From NCBI GenBank assembly GCA_003158835.1, contig PMLI01000420.1:1-11360 (forward strand): a stretch of 11,360 nt of DNA, read 5' to 3'. Source of the stretch: Acidimicrobiaceae bacterium (lineage in GTDB: Bacteria; Actinomycetota; Acidimicrobiia; Acidimicrobiales; Palsa-688). The notes below the pieces were generated by a model, which was given only the letters and a program-made list of their open reading frames with translations, had not been told where the DNA came from and ran no database searches. Positions within the stretch are counted from its first letter, which is position 1; the number at the start of each line of letters is the position of its first letter. Shown piece after piece: positions 5,915-11,360 of this stretch. The translations under genes and the position numbers were made by a program.

Positions 5915-6811
5915 GTGGCCAGCCTCCTCGAGCTCGTTGGGCTTCGCCGGCGCTTCGGGGCCATCACCGCTCTCGACGACCTGTCCTTTTCGGTCCCGGG
6001 CGGACAGGTCGTGGGCTTCCTAGGCCCCAATGGGGCCGGCAAAACGACCACGATGCGGGCCGTGTTCGGCCTCACAGACCTGAACGCCGGGAAAGTCAGC
6101 TGGAACGGTGCCGCGGTGGGCCCGGCCGAACGTCGCCGGTTCGGGTACATGCCCGAGGAACGCGGCCTGTACCCGGGAATGCTCGTAGGTGAGCAACTGG
6201 AGTACCTGGGGAGATTACACCGGATGAGCGGGACCGACGCCCAAATCGCCAGCAAGATGTGGCTGGAGCGGCTCGGTGTCGGCGATCGCGCCAGGAGCAA
6301 GGTGGAAGCCCTCTCGCACGGGAACCAGCAACGGGTGCAGCTGGCGGCGGCGTTGGTGCACGGGCCCGAACTGCTCGTCCTGGACGAGCCGCTGGCCGGG
6401 CTGGACCCGGCCGGGATCGACACCATTGGCGGTGTGCTTGTCGAACAGGCTCGCTCGGGTTGTTGCGTCCTGTTTTCCAGCCACCAGCTCGATCAGGTCG
6501 AGGATCTGTGCGAGTCGGTGACGATCATCGATCACGGTCGTCTGGTCGTGAGTGGTCGGGTGGACGACCTCGCCACCACGGGCCCGCGTCGCCTGGTGGT
6601 ACGCGTCGAGGGGGACCGGGACGCCTCCTGGGCTGGTGGCATCGCCGGCCTCATGATCTCGGAAGTCAATGGGGGCGAGGCGCGCCTGGTGCTCGACGGG
6701 GACGTTGACAGCGACCTGGTGCTCCGGGTGGCGATGGGGGCGGGACGGGTGACCAAGTTCGTCTTCGAGCGCCGGCGTCTGTCAGAGGTCTTCCGGGAGG
6801 CATTGGGATGA
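5915..6811 (+). CDS. ABC-2 type exporter ATP-binding protein, NatA-like
   Basis: This 298-residue cytoplasmic ATPase is a partner for the downstream ABC-2 permease. Walker A is GPNGAGKTT at residues 37-45. The Q-loop stretch is YMPEERGLYPGM. The signature is LSHGNQQR at 133-140, where the second Gly of LSGG is His as in many NatA-type proteins. Walker B is LLVLDEPLAGLDP with Asp157 and Glu158, and the H-loop His is 190 (SSHQLDQVE). After residue 220 comes a C-terminal accessory domain ending FVFERRRLSEVFREALG, as in sodium- or drug-exporter ATPases. GTG 5915 is the chosen start; it lacks a good ribosome site, and a leaderless transcript is possible. The stop overlaps the permease start by four bases (ATGA at 6808-6811). 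NatAB extrudes sodium in Bacillus; the substrate here is not known. Confidence 0.9.
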   Translation: MASLLELVGLRRRFGAITALDDLSFSVPGGQVVGFLGPNGAGKTTTMRAVFGLTDLNAGKVSWNGAAVGPAERRRFGYMPEERGLYPGMLVGEQLEYLGRLHRMSGTDAQIASKMWLERLGVGDRARSKVEALSHGNQQRVQLAAALVHGPELLVLDEPLAGLDPAGIDTIGGVLVEQARSGCCVLFSSHQLDQVEDLCESVTIIDHGRLVVSGRVDDLATTGPRRLVVRVEGDRDASWAGGIAGLMISEVNGGEARLVLDGDVDSDLVLRVAMGAGRVTKFVFERRRLSEVFREALG

Positions 6812-8109
6812 CCCGGACGCTCCTCGGGGTCGTCATCGCCGCCTTCGTGGTGCTGCGGGTGTGGATCTGGCGTAGACGTCGTGCCACCGGCCATGAGCGC
6901 GTCCGCGCCCGGTGGGGCCCCTTCGCGGGCGACGTGGGCCTGGTGGCGGGCCGCGAGATGCGCGAGCGCTTCCGTGGCAAGGTCTTCCGGGTAGGGACCC
7001 TGCTCATCCTGGCCGTGGTGGCGGCCGCCATCGTCATCCCCACCCTCAACAGCGGCAAGGCACAGCCCCAACAAGTCGGTGTCGTCGGGGCCCTGTCCGC
7101 CCCGTTGCGGGCGATCGTGGTGGCCTCAGCCACGAGTGCCGGCGCCACCGTGCACTTCGTGCCCGAACCCGACCGGGCGGCGGCCGACCGCGACCTGCGC
7201 TCGGGCCGGCTCGACCTCGCCATCGTCGACGGTCGGGAACTCATCGTGGACAAACCGCCGGGGCCCACCGGTACCTCGGCCACGGCCCAGTTCGTGCGGG
7301 CCGTCTCCAACGACCTCGGAGTGGCCGAGGCGGTCCAGGCCGCTCATCTCTCGGCCGCCCAGGCCTCGGCGCTGGCCGCCGCCCGGGCGCTGCCTCTCCA
7401 AAGCCTGCAAGCGGCGACGACGAAGGGGGCGGTCCACACGACGTCGCTGATCGGGCTCGTCCTGGTCTTTGTGATGCTCTCGCAGTACAACACCTGGATC
7501 CTGATCGGGGTCATGGAGGAGAAGTCCAGCCGGGTGATAGAGGTGCTCCTGGCCGCGGTGCGCCCTATCCGGCTGCTCACGGGCAAGGTGGTCGGGATCG
7601 GTCTGGTGGCGTTCGCCCAGGCCACTCTCATCGTGGCGTTCTCGGTGGCACTGGCGCAGGGCGTCGGCTCCGACCTCCTGCACGGGACCGCACCGGTCCT
7701 GCTCGCCAGCACGTTCGCATGGTTGGTCCTGGGCTACGCCTTCTACTGCTGGGTCTACGCCGCCGCCGGCTCCTTGGTCGAGCGCCAGGACCAGGTGCAG
7801 AGCCTGGCCTTCCCCTTGAGCCTCCCGATCGTCTTCGGCTACATCATGGCCCTGACTGCGGCCGGGTCGGGCAGCGCGTCCGAGTTGTTCAAAGTTCTCG
7901 CTTACCTGCCGCCCACGGCGCCGTTCGCCATGCCCGTCCTCGTCGGCTTCGGGACTGTCACCTGGTGGGAGTTCCTCGCCTCGGCGGCTATAAGCATCGT
8001 GTGCACCGTCGGGATGGCGAGGCTGGCCACCGGCATTTACCGCCGAGCCATCCTCCGCACCGGTCGACGGGTCCATCTCCGCGAGGTCTTCTCCCGTGCC
8101 GCCGGGTAG
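6808..8109 (+). CDS. ABC-2 type exporter permease, NatB-like
   Basis: This 433-residue membrane protein would form the channel of the exporter with the NatA-like ATPase. An N-terminal hydrophobic helix (LLGVVIAAFVVLRVWIW) is followed by a basic stretch and then the family start: GREMRERFRGKVFRVGTLLI, with a transmembrane helix ending near residue 75. A large extracytoplasmic domain (about 85-215, VGVVGALSAPLRAIVVASAT onward) precedes the C-terminal membrane bundle. That bundle contains the conserved NatB/ABC-2 motif MEEKSSRVIEVLLAAVRP near residues 235-252, VERQDQVQSLAFPLSLPIV, and YLPPTAPFAMPVLV. The extra N-terminal helix before the usual start may be variable. Start ATG 6808 is fixed by the four-base overlap with the ATPase gene. 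The stop lies within a repeat that also contains the start of the next gene. Confidence 0.9.
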   Translation: MTRTLLGVVIAAFVVLRVWIWRRRRATGHERVRARWGPFAGDVGLVAGREMRERFRGKVFRVGTLLILAVVAAAIVIPTLNSGKAQPQQVGVVGALSAPLRAIVVASATSAGATVHFVPEPDRAAADRDLRSGRLDLAIVDGRELIVDKPPGPTGTSATAQFVRAVSNDLGVAEAVQAAHLSAAQASALAAARALPLQSLQAATTKGAVHTTSLIGLVLVFVMLSQYNTWILIGVMEEKSSRVIEVLLAAVRPIRLLTGKVVGIGLVAFAQATLIVAFSVALAQGVGSDLLHGTAPVLLASTFAWLVLGYAFYCWVYAAAGSLVERQDQVQSLAFPLSLPIVFGYIMALTAAGSGSASELFKVLAYLPPTAPFAMPVLVGFGTVTWWEFLASAAISIVCTVGMARLATGIYRRAILRTGRRVHLREVFSRAAG

Positions 8110-8147
8110 AGATGAAGCCAGGTAGAGATGAAGCGGGGTAGATGAAG
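8105..8147 (+). repeat. Threefold 16-bp-period repeat across a stop/start junction, with mini-ORFs
   Basis: GGTAGAGATGAAGC occurs at 8105-8118 and 8121-8134, and a shortened copy GGTAGATGAAG at 8137-8147. The period is exactly 16. Copy 1 holds the permease stop (TAG 8107-8109) and copy 3 holds the next gene's ATG 8142. Each copy carries an ATG-AAG. The first opens a 9-codon frame (MKPGRDEAG) whose TAG directly abuts ATG 8142 in the same frame; the second opens a 5-codon frame (MKRGR) whose TGA overlaps that ATG region. Confidence 0.8.
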
Positions 8148-10874
8148 AAGGTGCGCACCATCACTGAGCTGACGCTGGGGACGGAGCCCGACGCCATCCC
8201 CCGCGCCCGGCGGCTGGCCCGCCTCGCCCTCGAGGGGGAGCGACCGGACGTGGCCGCCGACGCCGAACTGGTGCTGAGCGAGCTGGTCACCAACGCCACC
8301 CTGCACGGTGCGGCCCCGATCACGGTCAGGGTGCTGGTTGAAGGCGGTGTGCGGGTCGAGCACGCCGTGCGGGTGGAGGTCGAGGACGCCGGACGCACGG
8401 CGCCGATCCCGTCGTGGCACAGCACCGAGGTGATGACCGGACGGGGGCTGTCGATGGTGGCGGCCATTGCCTCCCGGTGGGGCGTCGCGCCCGGCGGGCA
8501 GGGCGGCAAGGTGGTGTGGGCCGAACTGGGCGGGCCGGGCGCCGGTGCCGCGCCCCCAGCCGGGGCCCGGCGCGCCGCCCCTCCCGAGATCGACATCGAG
8601 GCCCTGAAGGCGGCGTGGTCTGATCACGGTTCGGCCGCCGCCACCTGCTCCGTCCGCCTCGGGGCCGTGTCGACCGAGTTGTTGCTCTCCGCCAAGGCGC
8701 ACATCGACAATGTCGTGCGCGAGTTCATGCTGCTGCGTGAGGGCGAGGCGTCGAGCGGCGTGGCGCTGGCGCCCGAGATGGCGGCCCTGGTCCAGACGGT
8801 CACGGTCGACTTCGCCGGCGCCCGGGCCGAGATCAAGCGCCAAGCGGCCGCCGCCGCCGCCCGAGGGGACCAGATCACCGACCTGGAACTGCACCTCACG
8901 CCAGCGGCGGCGGACGCCGGCGAACGCTACCTGAAGGCGTTGGACCAGGCCGACCGGTATTGCCGGTCCGCCCACCTGCTGACCCTGGCACCACCGCGCG
9001 CCCACCGCCTTTTCCGGCGTTGGTACGTGCAGTCGATCGTCGACCAGCTGCGCGCCCTGGCCCGTGGAGAGGAACCGGCCGCTCCGAGGCCGTTCCAGGT
9101 CGTGCTCACCGAGGAGGTCACCAAGCTGGCGGAGGAGGCCGATGCATCGGCTCGGCTCGCCCTGCTGCAAAAAGTGACCGGTGACCTGGCCGAAGTCCAC
9201 ACGGCGCAGGAGATGGCCCAGATCGTGGTCGACAACGCCGTGCAGTTCCTCGGGGTGGAGACCGCCCGGGTGCGGCTGCTCACCGAAGAGGCCATGTTGC
9301 GCTCGGTGGCCCGGCGGGGCGGGAGGGAGGACGAACCGGAGCCGTACCCGGAGTTCTCCCTCGACTCGGACTTCCCCGGCGCCGAGGCGGCCCGCACCCG
9401 CCGGCCGGCCTTCATGCGCTCCCTCAGCGACACCTTCGCGCGCCATCCCACACTGGCCGGCCACTACCGGCCGGGCCGGAGCGGGCGCATCATGCCCTTG
9501 GTCGTGGGCGACCAGACACTCGGTCTGCTGTCGCTGAGCTTCCTCAGCGGTGAGCTCACCGACGAGGCCGAACTGACCGTGGTGGAGTCCCTGGCCGACG
9601 CCCTCGCGCAGGGCTTGAAACGGGCGCAGTTGGCGGCGAGCGACGAGGAAAAACGCGAGACGCTCAGCCTCCTGGCCGACGCCACCCAGATCATGGTCAC
9701 GGCGCGGGAGCCGTCTGAAGTCCTGGAACGCCTCGTGTCTCTGGCCGTGCCCCGGCTGGGGGACTGGTGCACCGTCTATTTGGCCGACGGGCCGGTACTG
9801 CGCCGCGCCGCCATGTCCATCGACGGCCACGCGCCACTGGCTGAGAAGCTCAAGGCTCGCCCGCTCAGCCTGGATGTGGATAGCGCACACACCCGCGCCT
9901 ACCGGACCGGCCGGGCCGAGGCGATCACCGAGGACCTCGGGAGCCTGTTGCAGCGCCTCTATCCCGGTCTCGACTTCTCGGCCCTGGGCGGCGACGCCGA
10001 CGCGGGCACCGGGCTGTCTGTCCCCATCCACCTGCGGGGCGAACGCATCGGCGTCATCGGTCTCACGTTCTTGAGCTCGAACCGCAAGGTCACCCCGCAC
10101 GTAGTGGAGGCGCTATCGGGCCTGGCCGCCCGGGCCGCCCTCGCCTTCGACAGTGCCCGGCACTGGAGCGCCCAGCGCCAGCTCGTCCAAATGCTCGTGG
10201 CGGCGCTATTGCCCGAGATGCCACCGCCCGTCCCGGGCACGTCGTTCGCGGCCCGGTACCTGCCCGCCAGCGGGGATGTCGCCGGCGACTGGTGGGAGGC
10301 GCAGCTGATGCCAGACGGCACGGTGCTGGTCGGCCTGGGCGACGCCGCCGGCCACGGGCTACCCGCCGTGTCCCAGATGTCCGAGCTGCGCCACGGGGCC
10401 AGGGCCCTGGCCGCGGTCGAGCCGAGCCCGGCGGCCCTCCTGGCCGATCTCAACCGGCACCTCCTAGGTGCCGACGCCGGGTTTGCCACCGCCGTCTACG
10501 GACGCCTGACACCGGCCACCGGGGAGCTGTGCTGGGCCAGCGCCGGTCACGTGCCCCCGCTGCACGTCGACGCGGACGGCAATGTCACCGTACTCGGCGA
10601 CGGGCCCGATGTCCCTCTGGGCGTGCCCAACCTAGGCCCGGGCCGGGACCACCTGCTACAGATCCGGCCTGGCGACACGCTCGTCCTCTACAGCGACGGC
10701 GTGGTCGAGCGGCGCCACCGGGGGCTCGACGAGGGCATCCGCCGCCTGGTCGAGACCGTGTCCGCTCACGCCCGGGAGGACCTCGAGAACCTCGCCGACA
10801 GCATCGTCGCCCGCCACTGCGTCCAGCCTGTCGACGACTGCTGCCTTCTGCTGCTGCGGCGGAACATGGACTGA
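8142..10874 (+). CDS. Multidomain regulator: RsbW-type ATPase + two GAF-like domains + SpoIIE/PP2C phosphatase
   Basis: This 910-residue cytoplasmic protein combines the two opposing activities of partner-switching circuits. Residues about 10-130 form a HATPase_c_2 anti-sigma-kinase-like domain with an N box ELVTNATLHG (Glu47, Asn51), a G1 box VEDAGR (Asp82, Gly84) and a glycine loop TGRGLSMV (100-102). A conserved helical region follows (about 150-345, with SAKAHIDNVVREF, EIKRQAAAAAARGD and HRLFRRWYVQSIVDQLRA). Next come two GAF-like sensor domains (about 345-500 and 510-670). The SpoIIE phosphatase (about 690-905) has its metal-binding acids intact: Asp716 in GDWWEA, Asp734 in GDAAGHG, Asp852 in LYSDGVVE and Asp898/899 in VDDCCLLLL. 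Such proteins typically phosphorylate or dephosphorylate anti-sigma antagonists. No antagonist or sigma gene lies in the window. ATG 8142 lacks a clear ribosome site and may be translated by coupling from the permease or the mini-ORF. Confidence 0.9.
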   Translation: MKKVRTITELTLGTEPDAIPRARRLARLALEGERPDVAADAELVLSELVTNATLHGAAPITVRVLVEGGVRVEHAVRVEVEDAGRTAPIPSWHSTEVMTGRGLSMVAAIASRWGVAPGGQGGKVVWAELGGPGAGAAPPAGARRAAPPEIDIEALKAAWSDHGSAAATCSVRLGAVSTELLLSAKAHIDNVVREFMLLREGEASSGVALAPEMAALVQTVTVDFAGARAEIKRQAAAAAARGDQITDLELHLTPAAADAGERYLKALDQADRYCRSAHLLTLAPPRAHRLFRRWYVQSIVDQLRALARGEEPAAPRPFQVVLTEEVTKLAEEADASARLALLQKVTGDLAEVHTAQEMAQIVVDNAVQFLGVETARVRLLTEEAMLRSVARRGGREDEPEPYPEFSLDSDFPGAEAARTRRPAFMRSLSDTFARHPTLAGHYRPGRSGRIMPLVVGDQTLGLLSLSFLSGELTDEAELTVVESLADALAQGLKRAQLAASDEEKRETLSLLADATQIMVTAREPSEVLERLVSLAVPRLGDWCTVYLADGPVLRRAAMSIDGHAPLAEKLKARPLSLDVDSAHTRAYRTGRAEAITEDLGSLLQRLYPGLDFSALGGDADAGTGLSVPIHLRGERIGVIGLTFLSSNRKVTPHVVEALSGLAARAALAFDSARHWSAQRQLVQMLVAALLPEMPPPVPGTSFAARYLPASGDVAGDWWEAQLMPDGTVLVGLGDAAGHGLPAVSQMSELRHGARALAAVEPSPAALLADLNRHLLGADAGFATAVYGRLTPATGELCWASAGHVPPLHVDADGNVTVLGDGPDVPLGVPNLGPGRDHLLQIRPGDTLVLYSDGVVERRHRGLDEGIRRLVETVSAHAREDLENLADSIVARHCVQPVDDCCLLLLRRNMD

Positions 10875-10879
10875 CCACG

Positions 10880-10901
10880 GTGCGGCCCCTCAAGGCCGTG
10901 C
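10880..10901 (+). terminator. Weak hairpin after the SpoIIE gene
   Basis: CGGCC (10883-10887) pairs with GGCCG (10894-10898) around a six-base loop, extended by two G-T wobbles and a G-C pair. It begins five bases after the stop codon. With no T run it is only a possible terminator or attenuator. Confidence 0.25.
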
Positions 10902-10959
10902 TCGCGGCCATTGGAGCCGGGTCTTTTGGGCGACGGCGGAGCACTGCCATGATGGGCAG

Positions 10960-11360
10960 GTGAAATTCGTGGCGGTGCTCTTCGATCTCGACGGGACCTT
11001 GACCGATTCCGGCCCAGGTATAGCAAATTCCGTGTTGTTTGCGCTCTCGGCCCTGGGCGCGGAGCCGGTGACCACCGCGCAGCTGCGAGCCTTCGTGGGC
11101 CCTCCCGTTCATGACAGCTTCGAAGGCCTCGGCTTCGACCAGCCTACCTGTGAGCGGGCAGTGGCGGAGTACCGGCGGTACTTCGCCCAAAAGGGCATCT
11201 ATGAGAACCAGGTTTACCCGGGCATCGAGGTGGTCCTCAGCGCTCTGCGCGACAAGGGGGTGACCCTGGCTGTAGCCACATCCAAGCCCACGGCGTTCGC
11301 GACGCAGATCCTCGATCATTTCGGCTTATCGGGCTTCTTTTCCCATGTCTCGGGGTCGGG
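10960..11360 (+). CDS. HAD-family phosphatase, phosphoglycolate phosphatase (Gph)-like, 3' truncated by the window
   Basis: The frame runs off the end of the window; 133 complete codons are visible. MKFVAVLFDLDGTLTDSGPG carries HAD motif I, with nucleophile Asp9 and acid/base Asp11. A helical C1-type cap follows (SVLFALSALG, then FVGPPVHDSFEGLGF, then AEYRRYFAQKGIYENQVYPG). Motif II is at VATSKP with Thr107, and ILDHFGLSGFF follows as in Gph/PpaX proteins. Motifs III and IV lie beyond the window. Gph removes phosphate from 2-phosphoglycolate, but relatives act on pyrophosphate, nucleotides or sugar phosphates, so the substrate is open. GTG 10960 is the chosen start because it directly precedes the core strand. 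Its ribosome site is weak, and a -10-like CATGAT six bases upstream would allow leaderless translation. It is 85 bases from the SpoIIE gene and is probably a separate unit. Confidence 0.85.
   Translation, partial: MKFVAVLFDLDGTLTDSGPGIANSVLFALSALGAEPVTTAQLRAFVGPPVHDSFEGLGFDQPTCERAVAEYRRYFAQKGIYENQVYPGIEVVLSALRDKGVTLAVATSKPTAFATQILDHFGLSGFFSHVSGS

Noticed and set aside
6912..8141. 409-codon plus-strand frame overlapping the NatB-like permease
   Set aside because: It is an alternative frame of the permease, with no membrane segments or motifs.
8037..10100. 687-codon minus-strand open frame opposite the regulator gene
   Set aside because: It mirrors a coding strand with clear GHKL, GAF and SpoIIE motifs. 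Its own translation resembles no family and is Gly/Arg/Gln-rich, as expected of a shadow.
1..11360. CRISPR arrays, tRNA or rRNA genes, transposases, integrase sites
   Set aside because: None seen on reading either strand. The only repeats are the three short tandem ones reported.

Overview
The window is high-GC and densely coded, almost entirely on the plus strand, with GTG and TTG starts and frequent gene overlaps. This suggests an actinobacterium. An Acidimicrobiia-like lineage is a guess from the flavour of the proteins; no rRNA or marker gene settles it.

Layout. (1) 1-790: decayed remains of a winged-helix/nucleotidyltransferase (MNT) gene followed by a HEPN-like partner, resembling a MntA/HepT-type pair. 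The first reading frame is broken twice and the second gene is short and poorly conserved at its end. (2) 920-3521: a compact polar amino-acid-type ABC importer operon: secreted solute-binding protein, HisM/GlnP-type permease and GlnQ-type ATPase. An 11-bp tandem repeat and a weak promoter candidate lie upstream. (3) 3522-3926: a gap of about 400 bases. It holds a small minus-strand membrane-protein gene of DUF898/YjgN flavour, whose frame is broken just after the ATG, plus a hairpin. I see no gene in 3522-3621. (4) 3927-5198: a family GH29 alpha-L-fucosidase homologue in which the expected nucleophile Asp is Gly. (5) 5251-5853: a stand-alone copy of the AAA-associated C-terminal domain normally fused to nitrate/sulfonate-type ABC ATPases. 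(6) 5915-10874: a probable operon of a NatA-like ATPase, a NatB-like ABC-2 permease (ATGA overlap) and a 910-residue GAF/SpoIIE regulator with an N-terminal RsbW-type ATPase domain. (7) 10960-end: the start of a Gph-type HAD phosphatase, cut by the window edge.

How the genes work together. The importer genes form a complete uptake system. The NatAB-like pair would form an exporter, and the regulator downstream carries both the kinase-like and the phosphatase halves of a partner-switching circuit, which suggests stress or sigma-factor control. The fucosidase homologue and the AAA-associated protein have no obvious partners here.

I do not see a clear new multi-gene system. The strongest oddities are the fucosidase active-site changes, the lone AAA-associated domain, the solute-binding protein whose lipobox Cys reads Gly, and three single-base frame breaks in small genes amid otherwise intact long ORFs.
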